Shown piece by piece: positions 18,948-27,855 of a DNA stretch of 64,000 bases (positions are counted from its first letter, which is position 1; each line of letters starts with the position of its first letter). A program made the translations under genes and the position numbers. Origin of the DNA: Methanosarcina vacuolata Z-761 (GTDB taxonomy: Archaea > Halobacteriota > Methanosarcinia > Methanosarcinales > Methanosarcinaceae); assembly GCF_000969905.1 (NCBI RefSeq), contig NZ_CP009520.1, positions 2,418,001-2,482,000 on the forward strand. The letters run 5' to 3'. The notes under the pieces are model-generated. The model saw only the letters and a program-made list of their open reading frames with translations, made no database searches and was not told the origin of the DNA.

Positions 18948-20498
18948 TTATGATGCAAGGGTCTTGAGTGGTTGAATGCGGAGACGGAGTCTATACCTGA
19001 AATTCTTCCTGATCTCGCCTATCATCTTCATTTCAGCATTGTCAAGGATTTTTGCGCGGTGAACGATCAGGAAATATCCAATTATGAAGGCTGTGTACTC
19101 CCATAGTGCTCCGGTAAGTAGATGTGCATTCTTGGCTGCGAGCATGGACCCGACCATCAAGATAACGATAAAAGTTAATTTCCTGTACATCGAGGTGAAA
19201 GGATGCATATTCTGCTTTCTCCAGGCCCTTAAAGTCATCAGAACTTCGATGGATGAAAAGGACACTGCAGTCCCTATAGCTGCACCTACCATGCCATACT
19301 CAGGTATAAGCATGAAATTGATTGCGACATTAATGCCTGCACTTGCGACCGAGCACTTCATAAGGAAATCCGAATCACCAGAGGCTAACAGAGTATGATA
19401 GTTAAACCCGAAGTACGAATTTGTTATGAACCCCAGGGCAAGGATACGCAGGGCTGTGGAGCCACTTACGTATTGCGCCCCATAGAGCTTTGTAATAAAG
19501 TACTCGGGATACACGAATATGAGTGCGAAGAGAGGGAATGTAAGCAGGAAACACCATTTAGTCATTACCTCATAAATTGAGCCAAGTGGAGCAGTCTCGT
19601 TTTGACCCCAGAGCTTTGATGTAACAGGGACATAAACAAAGCCTATGGAAGATATTACCAGAGACAAGAACCCTACAAGAGGGTATACTGCATTGTAAAT
19701 TCCAACGATTTCAGCCGACTTGAAATAGCCAAGCATTATTGTGTCTATCCAGCTCATAATGTTAAGCAGAGTTGCGGTTATCAAGAGTGGAAATGAATAC
19801 CTTATTAACTGCCTGGTTGTGTCACCAAATTGAATTTTCCTTTCCTGCTTGACTGTCTGCTTGATTGGAGGCTTCTTTATAAAGTACACGGACATTATGC
19901 CAAAGGTAAAGATCATTGAGAGCAGATCCGCAAATACGACTCCCTTCAGGGAAGCATTGATAAATACGGCAACTGTGGCAAACCCAAGTAGAGATACCGG
20001 CCTTATAATGTTATAGAAATACATGTTAACATTCGTACGGTCGAATCCTCTGTAGATTGCTACTGTCAGGTTCAGGAGTATGGTAAACGGAACTGCAAAG
20101 ATAAGAGTCTTCACTACGGACAGGACTTTACCCTGTGCATCAAAGCCATTTCCTGCCAGAGTATGGAACAGGGAGGGTGATACAAGAATTGAAAGCAAGC
20201 CTGCAATCAAGCCCATAATCATGGCTGAGATTATTAATTCATGCACCTTCTGTTCCTCATGCCTGCCCCTGAAGAACGCAATATATCTTGGAACTCCTTC
20301 ATTGAGTCCGAGGGTTGCGATTGCACCTGTAACTGAGATCACAGTGAGTGCAAGGGCATATGTGCCAAAGTCGGCTGGCGCAAGGTGTGACGTGAGTACT
20401 TTTTTGGTGATAATGTCGAGAAGCATTCCGATGAAGGTTCCTGCAAGTATTACACCGGAACCTGCCACTATCCGGTTGACCGAGTCGTTAACTGACAT
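18948..20498 (-). CDS. polysaccharide flippase (Wzx/MATE-like, RfbX group)
   Basis: The 516-aa protein has about 14 membrane helices. Its N-terminus (IVAGSGVILAGTFIGMLLDIITKK then VLTSHLAPADFGTYALA) is typical of polysaccharide-biosynthesis flippases. These proteins move lipid-linked sugars across the cytoplasmic membrane for surface polysaccharide or glycoprotein assembly. No glycosyltransferases are adjacent. The genes supplying sugar nucleotides in this window are the glm cluster 20 kb away. A small open frame lies 21 bp upstream. Confidence 0.9.
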   Translation of the reverse strand: MSVNDSVNRIVAGSGVILAGTFIGMLLDIITKKVLTSHLAPADFGTYALALTVISVTGAIATLGLNEGVPRYIAFFRGRHEEQKVHELIISAMIMGLIAGLLSILVSPSLFHTLAGNGFDAQGKVLSVVKTLIFAVPFTILLNLTVAIYRGFDRTNVNMYFYNIIRPVSLLGFATVAVFINASLKGVVFADLLSMIFTFGIMSVYFIKKPPIKQTVKQERKIQFGDTTRQLIRYSFPLLITATLLNIMSWIDTIMLGYFKSAEIVGIYNAVYPLVGFLSLVISSIGFVYVPVTSKLWGQNETAPLGSIYEVMTKWCFLLTFPLFALIFVYPEYFITKLYGAQYVSGSTALRILALGFITNSYFGFNYHTLLASGDSDFLMKCSVASAGINVAINFMLIPEYGMVGAAIGTAVSFSSIEVLMTLRAWRKQNMHPFTSMYRKLTFIVILMVGSMLAAKNAHLLTGALWEYTAFIIGYFLIVHRAKILDNAEMKMIGEIRKNFRYRLRLRIQPLKTLAS

Positions 20499-20519
20499 GT
20501 TAACACCGTTTTACTGCGT

Positions 20520-20885
20520 TTAGTTCCCGATTCTCTGGGTCAACGGGCAGGAGCAATGTTCGGTTGCCTTGCCAGTGACTGCTTGTAAAACGTTCTCAGT
20601 TGACTGAAGGTTAAAGCCTGAAAAGTCTTTCTTCGCAGTTTGCAGGATAGATAAAACTGGCCTTTCAACCTTGCAGGTACTACCAGATAGGGTACTGTTA
20701 CTGTATGTAATGAAAAATCTCATTTTGGGGTTTAGGGTTTCAAAGTTAGTTGTTTCGAATTCCTTTGAACATCTGTAAGTTTTAAGTTTGTCCGTATGTC
20801 GGCCTTTTTGCTCAATTTTTTGTCTGGCTACCTCTTTCTGAGCTTCCGAGACAAGGTCTATTTCGGGTTTCTTGATAAGCTGCAT
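20520..20885 (-). CDS. hypothetical protein upstream of the flippase
   Basis: A 121-aa open frame with no recognised family, signal peptide or membrane helix. It has four cysteines: Cys39, a Cys in the STCK motif, and a CSC pair near the C-terminus. A weak Shine-Dalgarno-like AAGGT precedes the ATG. It ends 21 bp before the flippase start and could be its operon leader gene. It could also be a chance frame at the edge of a repeat region. Confidence 0.4.
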   Translation of the reverse strand: MQLIKKPEIDLVSEAQKEVARQKIEQKGRHTDKLKTYRCSKEFETTNFETLNPKMRFFITYSNSTLSGSTCKVERPVLSILQTAKKDFSGFNLQSTENVLQAVTGKATEHCSCPLTQRIGN

Positions 20886-20903
20886 GATTTCTTACGACCT
20901 TCA

Positions 20904-20965
20904 GGATTGGATCGGAGCTAAATCTTGGATTGGATCGGAGCTAAATCTTGGATTGGATCGTGGGG
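20904..20965. repeat. 23-bp tandem repeat
   Basis: Two exact copies of a 23-bp unit (ggattggatcggagctaaat plus ctt) at 20904-20926 and 20927-20949, then a partial third. Confidence 0.9.
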
Positions 20966-21087
20966 TCAACTTCCAGGTTGTACAGGGGTTGAGTCCTGTT
21001 GGGTCCCAAACTGACTCGAATGCGGATCTTGGGCTAATCCTCGGTTAGGTGCTGAATATTCGAAGCTGATTTGAGGCTAATTCAGGA

Positions 21088-21235
21088 GGATCCCTGTTGG
21101 ATCACAGGTTGGGTTTTGGGTTAAATCTGGAAGACCCCTGTTGGATCGCAGGTTGGATTGGGTTAAATCCGGAAGACCCCTGTTGGATCACAGGTTGGGT
21201 TTTGGGTTGAATCGCAGGTTGGATGGGTTGGATCC
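21088..21235. repeat. imperfect direct repeats built on ctgttggatcacaggttggg
   Basis: Three related units of about 40-55 bp, each containing cctgttggatcRcaggttgg followed by gggttaaatc or gggttgaatc, with an intervening ggaagaccc. They diverge by small indels. Non-coding. Confidence 0.85.
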
Positions 21236-22224
21236 ATTTTAGGATCTCAGTGAGTTGCAGGGTGAATCCCGGGTAAGATTTATGGCTGGATTATGAAAGA
21301 CGGATCTGGGTTTTACCCGCCTTGCATTAATTCTGATTTGCTTCTGCTAATTTGCATCTTAATTCAATGAACGCTTCGCCTGTTTTTCGAAGCTTGGAAT
21401 CTGTTTTTGCATTCCTGGAACAGCTTACGAAACTCATCGAGTCTTTTTCTTTTCTAACTCCATAAGCGTCCGTAACCAATTTAGCCTTCAGAGGGCTGGC
21501 AGAGCAAATTCCGGATTATGTCGTTTTTTCTGAAACTTGAAGGAGAATAACTAAATATATATTTTTCAAAGTTCCCCCAAGATTTCCACGAAGTACCTCA
21601 TCGACTTAATATAAAAGCTTTTTGGAATCATCCCTGCATTATCATAATGAGGTAAGATCGCGGCCTGAAAGAAACCTTATTTGCTATGTCTCCTGTCAAA
21701 GATCGGTTGGATTTCGCTTCTCGGCTTTTGCAGCTTTAACCTGAAGCGATTTTCAAGGCAATTAAAAACCTCAAATTGAGGAAATAAGCCTTCAAAGAGG
21801 GTTTCAACTCTTTGAAAATCCTGATTACCCATACAGGATAATCCCAATTTCTTTTATTTGGTCAGGAACAATCCTGATGGAAAGGAGTTTTTTTCGGTAT
21901 TATTCAAATGCAGCCAGAGTAGAAAAAACGTTTTCGAAGATAAATATCTTGAGATGGAACTTTTTAAATATCAGTAGTAATCATTTGAATTGTTTTTTAT
22001 AACTTCACTGAAAATATTTAGGGTAATATTTGATAATTATTATAATTTACTTAATATGTACTTATTCATCAGTACAGAAGGCAGAAAAAGTCTTCATCAG
22101 TATGAGGTAAATAAGAGTTCACAAGGATCTTCAATTTACTCTTCAAAGTCATACAGAAAAGAAAAATGAAGGTTTAAAAACCTCAATTTGTTATTTAATT
22201 TTTCGTTATTCTAATTAATTTTTT

Positions 22225-22326
22225 GGCTCTTCGTGGTTTTGTGTGGATATCCTCATAATATTCTCATAAAAACCAATGCGATCTTGAATTGAAAATCATC
22301 TTATCCATAGGGAATGACGAAGAGCC
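22225..22326. repeat. MITE family A, copy 2 (inverted orientation)
   Basis: A 102-bp element with exact 10-bp terminal inverted repeats (ggctcttcgt and acgaagagcc). Its interior is the reverse complement of the copy at 44506-44607, with a few differences. Confidence 0.88.
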
Positions 22327-22327
22327 T

Positions 22328-22440
22328 AGTTTTTGTTAGGTTCCGCTATAGTTTTTGTTAGGTTCAGTTACAGTTTTTGCGGGATTATGTTACCGTTTTT
22401 TAGGTTCAGTTATCATTTTTACTCGATTCATCTGCCGTTT
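22328..22440. repeat. 22-bp degenerate tandem repeat
   Basis: Repeated agtttttgttaggttcagttac units with drift (about five) lie directly after MITE copy 2 and reach the 3' end of the NosD-PKD gene. Confidence 0.8.
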
Positions 22441-22444
22441 TCAT

Positions 22445-23983
22445 TTAATTTCCTGGTTTTACTTTTCTGTACAGGAACACAGCAAGCAAGGAAACTGCTC
22501 CGTAAAAGATTTCAAACCCTGGAGCATCTGTTTTATTTTCAAGTGCATATTCAACACTTGAAGTGTTTATTCCTCCATTCGCTTCTTCATTAAGGCCGGA
22601 AGCTTCTGATCCATTCTGGGAATCGAGCTCCACATTGGCAATTCCACTGTCCTCAGTTTGATTGTAATAGGTTCCGTTACCGCCTGCCTCAACATTTGTC
22701 ATGTTACCGGAACTTCCATTTGCAACTGTTGCGTTTTCGCCAGCTTCGGAATCATCGGTAATATTGTTCCCGGAGATGTTTTCTACAGGATAGGTAACCA
22801 TAACAGGATGTGTGACAATTACTGCGGCAGTTTTTGAATCTGTTCCATTTTTATTCGTAGCGCTGAGGGTAACAGTGTAAGTTCCGATTGTCGTAAACAC
22901 GTGAACAGGGTTTTCCTCCGAAGAGTCGATTTTCCCGTCACTCTCAAAGTCCCAGCTCCACGAGTCTGCATTTTCGGACATGTCGGTAAACTGGACTGAA
23001 AGAGGAACAGAACCATTGCTATTGTTCATTTCGAAGTTTGCTACCGGAGGTCCGGACCGCTGTGAGTTGGAAGACGAAATCAGAGGTAACTGATCAGAGT
23101 AGGTACTTTGCGAGAGCCTGTATTCGGAATCCGCAATTCCATCTCCATCCGCATCGACTGCTGTATCCGAAAAACCTGTACCATCAGGTTCTGCCCAGAA
23201 ATTGCCTCCAATGTAGGAACCGCCGACAATATTCTCGCCTTCGGTCTTTTCTGTGTTGTAGGCATTTCCGACTCCATTTTGAACCTCTGCATTGACGGTG
23301 TTGTTGAAATAGTTATTATAAATCAGATTGTCGTCACTCTCTGGACAGACGAAAAGGCCGTAAACGTCGTTTGAGGATACGTTATTGCCTGTAAGTGTGT
23401 TACCGTCGGAAGTGCTGATATGGACACCAGTGTCTTTATTTTCCGAAGCCGTATTTCCGGAGAGGGTATTATTGGTCGAGTCCGATAATAAGATTCCATA
23501 TTTTTCATTATCTGTAATCACGTTATTTGACAGCTTATTGCTTTTAGAGTTCGAAAGGTAAATTCCATAACCGTTGTTCAGGATTTTGTTATTCTCAATG
23601 ATACAGTTATTACTTCCTGAGAGATAGATTCCTGCATAGCTGTTTTTTGTTCCTGTAATCCCAAGTCCACTAATTTTCACGTTATAAGCCTTTAAAGAGA
23701 TTACATGATTGTCTGAGCTCTTAGCCGTAATTATCGTGTCATCAGGATTCCCAGATTCCGAAGATATTACGAGGTTATCTTTGTCTATTTTAATATTCTC
23801 GGTATAGATTCCTGGTTTTAAGATAATTAAATCACCTGAGACTGCATTATCCAATGCGGTTTGTATCGAATCTCCAGGCTGGACGTAAACCTCAGCCGCA
23901 GCTCCGATACCCGAGCCTAATGTTAAGAGAAGAAAGACTGCCAGTAAAATAGTTAACCTGTTCAATTTGATTCCCCAGTACAT
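22445..23983 (-). CDS. secreted NosD-type beta-helix protein with PKD domain and C-terminal anchor
   Basis: The 512-aa protein has a signal peptide (residues 1-29) and a right-handed beta-helix with repeated NxI/LxxN turns (about 30-290; motif NNCIIENNKILNNGYGIYLS). A PKD domain follows (about 310-395; FTDMSENADSWSWDFESDG), then a Thr/Asn/Gly-rich stalk and a final membrane helix preceded by APGFEIF, like PGF-CTERM sorting signals. It is probably displayed on the cell surface or S-layer. The NosD-like helix suggests carbohydrate binding or a structural role. Confidence 0.88.
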   Translation of the reverse strand: MYWGIKLNRLTILLAVFLLLTLGSGIGAAAEVYVQPGDSIQTALDNAVSGDLIILKPGIYTENIKIDKDNLVISSESGNPDDTIITAKSSDNHVISLKAYNVKISGLGITGTKNSYAGIYLSGSNNCIIENNKILNNGYGIYLSNSKSNKLSNNVITDNEKYGILLSDSTNNTLSGNTASENKDTGVHISTSDGNTLTGNNVSSNDVYGLFVCPESDDNLIYNNYFNNTVNAEVQNGVGNAYNTEKTEGENIVGGSYIGGNFWAEPDGTGFSDTAVDADGDGIADSEYRLSQSTYSDQLPLISSSNSQRSGPPVANFEMNNSNGSVPLSVQFTDMSENADSWSWDFESDGKIDSSEENPVHVFTTIGTYTVTLSATNKNGTDSKTAAVIVTHPVMVTYPVENISGNNITDDSEAGENATVANGSSGNMTNVEAGGNGTYYNQTEDSGIANVELDSQNGSEASGLNEEANGGINTSSVEYALENKTDAPGFEIFYGAVSLLAVFLYRKVKPGN

Positions 23984-24435
23984 TCAAAGTATGGGTGATA
24001 CTTCGATTAATTAACCGGAAATTAATATAAAGGAATATAAGTATATTGGTACATATTATAGTGAAATTGTGGTATTAATGTGCATATTGGAGTATTATTT
24101 GCCAATACGCTGTTAAAAGATTCAATTAAGTTTAATATTATTCAAGAAGGGCTAAGTTAATTAAAAAAACTCTATATAAGCTGGCACAAATGACTTGAAA
24201 AAATATAAAATGTTAAAAATGAATTGATTAATGTGTAATCATCTTATCTGAGAAGAAAAATAAGCAAATTGGTTTTTAATGTGCCTGAGAAATAACATAC
24301 ACAGTATAAGAAAAAGTAAACTGCCCTTGGTCTGTTGATATATATTGCTCTCTCTCACCTTGAGTCTATAAGCAAGTCTATAAGCGCAAGTCTATAAGCT
24401 ATCCAGAGCCATTGTTAACTTCGTTAAGGCTACCG

Positions 24436-24591
24436 TCATAACAGGAACGAAATGATTGCAAGTATGATAAAGATTATGACGAGCCACTTTGCAATCTCCA
24501 TTGATAAACCGGCAACTCCCCTTGCGCCCAATATATATGCAATCAATGCCAATATTAAAAAGACCACAGCAAGTCCTATCAAATCCGCTAT
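24436..24591 (-). CDS. small DUF1328-type two-helix membrane protein with non-standard start
   Basis: A 48-51 aa frame reads [20 protein letters not shown], then [20 protein letters not shown] and a third hydrophobic run. This is the helix-GVAG-helix pattern of DUF1328 proteins. The codon where Met is expected, well placed 6 nt after GGGGGAG, is ATA (24589-24591). A TGA lies two codons further upstream. The first usable standard start is a TTG at 24582, giving 48 aa. Either an ATA/TTG start is used or the start codon was lost. The protein is too short for usual ORF cut-offs. Confidence 0.7.
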   Translation of the reverse strand: MADLIGLAVVFLILALIAYILGARGVAGLSMEIAKWLVIIFIILAIISFLL

Positions 24592-24804
24592 ATTTCACTC
24601 CCCCAGTGATTATTTCCCGATAAATTAATAATTAGATTGAAGGTATTTATAATTTGACTGTCAAAGTAAGTCGTTTTGTTATCTATTGACATCTTTTTTT
24701 AATTGAAATCGTTCCTATTAAGATTAGATAAAACTATTCTAAGTACTTCCTGGCCATCACAATTAAACCGCATCGGGTTCTGTAGTCAGACACCAGAATG
24801 TAAT

Positions 24805-24937
24805 TAAGGAATGACACAAATATGATACCAGTATATGATACCAGGTGGTTTTGTTGACAAGGATGATTATTTAGGAAAGTGGAACAATGGATCAATTCCC
24901 AAACTGAAAATTTGAAGTTATATTTGTATCATTCCTG
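24805..24937. repeat. MITE with ISAzo13-like ends
   Basis: A 130-bp non-coding element with near-perfect inverted ends, aggaatgacacaaatat at the left and aggaatgatacaaatat inverted at the right (24920-24936). The ends resemble those of the ISAzo13-type element at 56083-57406. Its right half also matches the solo end at 56017-56042. Confidence 0.78.
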
Positions 24938-25034
24938 ATCATCTGAATTTCAAAAAATTTTTTGAGTTTCCTGCAAAAAAGTTTGAATAATGTCAAATCT
25001 GAATTATAATATCCGCAAACGTTATCGATCCAGC

Positions 25035-25122
25035 ATCTGGCTTTGAACTGTATCATATCTGGCTTTGAACTGTATCATATCTGGCTTTGAACTGTATCAT
25101 ATCTGGCTTTGAACTGTATCAT
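25035..25122. repeat. 22-bp tandem repeat, four perfect copies
   Basis: Four identical consecutive copies of a 22-bp unit (atctggctttgaactgtatc plus at). A shorter duplicated motif (tctcgatacagaa) follows. There are no spacers, so this is not a CRISPR array. It lies downstream of the DUF6325 gene. Confidence 0.95.
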
Positions 25123-25188
25123 TGGTCTCGATACAGAATACTTTCTCGATACAGAACACTTAATGCTTAAATTTGAGCAGGCAGCCTT

Positions 25189-25749
25189 TCAAAACGCAGC
25201 TGCTGCCTGAGGCCCCTTTTTCTTTTTCTCTGCAAATTTAACCGCTTCTGTCAGTTCTTCTCCTACTGCAACGAGCAGCTCAGGTGTGAGCATACCCTGA
25301 GAGACCAGTACTCCTCCTGCATCTCTTATTGCCTGTTTCAGGCTTTTTGCCCATAGGTGTTCGATAATAAGAATAGCAGCGGCGGTACCTTCAGGTATAG
25401 CCTCGGTTATCTCCAGAATATCTTCTTCAGTGATTCCATAATTCTCCTGGGCTGCTGCCAGGATTCCTGCCTCTGTGCCTCCTATAGCTCCTTCTTCACC
25501 GCCAGCCCCATACCCTATAAGTCCCCCAACGACAGCACCAAAATGCATTCTTTCCTCTTCATCCAGTTGTGTAGCCTCAAGAGACTTGATGTTACCAGCT
25601 TCGTCTTTCCATATGAACAGCAAATCAATAAGCCTGACCATCCCTTTATTCATGACTGATTCAAGTTCACGGCGGATCTGGCCGTGGAAGTTCGGATTGT
25701 CGAATACTATGACTAAAAGCTGCATTGGTCCATACATTACTTCATCCAT
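25189..25749 (-). CDS. DUF6325/DUF1269-type protein
   Basis: The 186-aa protein starts with YGPMQLLVIVFDNPNFHGQI. It has a Gly/Ala-rich central segment (GAVVGGLIGYGAGGEEGAIGG) and ends KKKKGPQAAAAF. This pattern of a strand-rich N-terminus with a glycine-rich hydrophobic stretch is seen in DUF1269/DUF6325 proteins of unknown, possibly membrane-associated, function. It has its own promoter region and lies upstream of the 22-bp repeats. Confidence 0.75.
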   Translation of the reverse strand: MDEVMYGPMQLLVIVFDNPNFHGQIRRELESVMNKGMVRLIDLLFIWKDEAGNIKSLEATQLDEEERMHFGAVVGGLIGYGAGGEEGAIGGTEAGILAAAQENYGITEEDILEITEAIPEGTAAAILIIEHLWAKSLKQAIRDAGGVLVSQGMLTPELLVAVGEELTEAVKFAEKKKKGPQAAAAF

Positions 25750-26078
25750 TTATTTACTCCCCCATTTGAAATTCTTTCCAGTTCTGCTGTCCCGTTTCTG
25801 TTGTGCTGTTTTTCACGGATAACTGGTGGTCACATTAATGAGCTATGAAATCTCGTACAATTCCTGTAGTCTTCTTCCCCCTCTGTCAGGAACTCTACAA
25901 TCAAAAAACAATCACAGCAGTATTAACACAAAAGATGTATAAAATTTAAAATATATATAAACGAGCATATATAAAATTCAGGTTAAGATTACGAGTGAAC
26001 AGGCAAAAAATATAGGCGGATTTTATTGTATATTTACAAAACCGATAGCTTCCGAGTATCTCTTCATCGGTCCAGATT

Positions 26079-27167
26079 TTAGTTTTCTTCTTCCTGCCCT
26101 GCACTTTCCTTAGCCTCTGCTTCATTTCCTACTGGGCCCATCAATCTGGCAAGCCATCTGGTTTCCTCAAAACTCTCCAGGATAATCTTCAAAACCATGG
26201 TAAGAGGCGTGGCAAGCAGCATTCCTGTAGCTCCAAGCACATAATTCCAGTAGAGAAGGGACAAAAATACAATAGCTGGAGATAGTTTCAGGCCTTTTCC
26301 TGCGAGTGAAGGAAATATTACGTTTTCAGTGAGTGCATTGACTATCGAGATAGCAATAATAACAGCCAGAGCTCCTATAAGCCCATACTGGATTAGCCCG
26401 AAGAACGCGGGTGGAATTGTAGTTAGAGCCAGGCCTATATATGGAATATAACCAAGAAAAAATGCCATGACACCCCAGAAAACCGCAAAGTCGATACCTC
26501 CTATAAGGAGAATAACCGTAATTCCGATGGCCGTAACAAGATTTACCTCTGTTCTTATAACAATAAATTCTATCAGACCCTTACCAAATTTATTCAGACG
26601 TGATTCGAATACGAGCTGTTCTTCAGCTTTTTGTTCTGTTTTTTCCTGAGCTCCGGCAGCGCCCAGCAACAAAAATGCTGCTGTGACTATGATTATTCCA
26701 ACCGTTGTCCCGGCATTTATGAGTCCGTTAAGGACGCTTACCATAAGGCTGACTGCAAGTGATGCAATACCACGAAAAACGGACTGCAGGGATAGGTCTT
26801 CGGTGGATGGAAGATACGGTAAAAGTTCGTCCAGGATCTCTATCAACTGACTCTGATAGTTTGGAAGTTGGTTTCCAATCTGGATTGCAGCACCTACAAT
26901 CACTGCCCCGAAAACCGAGATAAATAGAGTTAATAACAAAATTACCAGAAGCACGCTCAGTACTCCGGGAATGCCTTTTCGCTTGACCCAGCGGACAGGT
27001 GGGGTAAGTATCAGTGCGACGAAGATAGAGAAAAATACGGTTGTGAGTATCGGAGATATTTCCTTCATTCCTATTGTCAGGATAACAGCAAAAGTACTGT
27101 ACACTAAAATCTCAGCAGGTACCGAGATTCTATTTATTTTCATATTTTGCAATTCCCCCCATGTCAT
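26079..27167 (-). CDS. AI-2E/UPF0118 family transporter
   Basis: The 362-aa protein has about eight membrane helices in the PerM/UPF0118 arrangement. An N-terminal helix pair is followed by a long amphipathic region (NQLPNYQSQLIEILDELLPYLP). The C-terminal block has GYIPYIGLALTTIPPAFFGL and PSLAGKGLKLSPAIVFLSLL. Family members export small molecules or ions, and the AI-2 name does not fix the substrate. Translation may start at MTWGEL or at the internal MKINRI eight codons later. Confidence 0.88.
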   Translation of the reverse strand: MTWGELQNMKINRISVPAEILVYSTFAVILTIGMKEISPILTTVFFSIFVALILTPPVRWVKRKGIPGVLSVLLVILLLTLFISVFGAVIVGAAIQIGNQLPNYQSQLIEILDELLPYLPSTEDLSLQSVFRGIASLAVSLMVSVLNGLINAGTTVGIIIVTAAFLLLGAAGAQEKTEQKAEEQLVFESRLNKFGKGLIEFIVIRTEVNLVTAIGITVILLIGGIDFAVFWGVMAFFLGYIPYIGLALTTIPPAFFGLIQYGLIGALAVIIAISIVNALTENVIFPSLAGKGLKLSPAIVFLSLLYWNYVLGATGMLLATPLTMVLKIILESFEETRWLARLMGPVGNEAEAKESAGQEEEN

Positions 27168-27855
27168 TTTACAGTAAGCTGATTTTTTATTTCATAACCC
27201 GTTAACACAGGTTGATTGATTAACGCCTCCAGATAAATATTGTATCCGATAATCTTTATAGAATAGGGGAAGATTATCTGGTTAGCTTTCCAACCCCTGA
27301 AACCATAATAACACTCGAACCTTCTCCCAAATCTAGTTCAAACTAATGGCTCTTCGAATCATCCCACACCTGTTTTCATGAGCAAATAGATGTAAAACAA
27401 TATATATTCAAATTGATTTATAATATCTTGCATTTTTATGAGCTTAAGATATCGTTGTGAATTTTAAGGAAGACTATGTATTAAATCGCGGAGTATTGCC
27501 ATAATACGCCACCTTTTGCCCGCAAAATTTTGAATTTCCAGTTTAAAGTATTTTCCATGAAATAGCTTTCCTGTAAATTCGGTAATATTTTCTGAGATTT
27601 ATCCTGGATTTATGAGCCTGAAGATGTCCTGTATGGAGTTATCGGCCAGAAATTCGAGAAAGTTTTCCTTACTTACACCGAGTTCTTTTAAATTCAGCAT
27701 GGTTCTTCACATCTCTTGCTATAGTTTCCTTCCCATAGGCAACTGCTTCACACAAGTGTTTCAAAATAAGTTCTAAAATTAAAAACATTCGATTAACTGC
27801 GAATATTTTTTGAAACCAATTAATATAAAATATATATTATATATATAACCATATT
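27168..27855. other. intergenic spacer with a possible coding relic
   Basis: About 690 bp of AT-rich sequence. On the minus strand, 27599-27700 encodes a 33-aa frame (MLNLKELGVSKENFLEFLAD). Immediately upstream in another frame is KHLCEAVAYGKETIARDVKN. Together they look like a short, frameshifted remnant of a helical protein, which I cannot identify. The rest holds the promoter of the DUF389 gene, with a tatatata run near 27829-27848. Confidence 0.4.

Larger units (their letters stand above)
20886..22444. other. 1.5-kb repeat-rich spacer
   Basis: No gene is seen. The part next to the hypothetical gene (20904-21235) is GC-richer and built from several direct repeats. The middle is AT-rich with short frames only. 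The end carries MITE family A copy 2 and a 22-bp repeat. Confidence 0.7.

Noticed and set aside
20080-20523. 147-aa plus-strand frame opposite the flippase
   Set aside because: Antisense shadow of the membrane protein gene.
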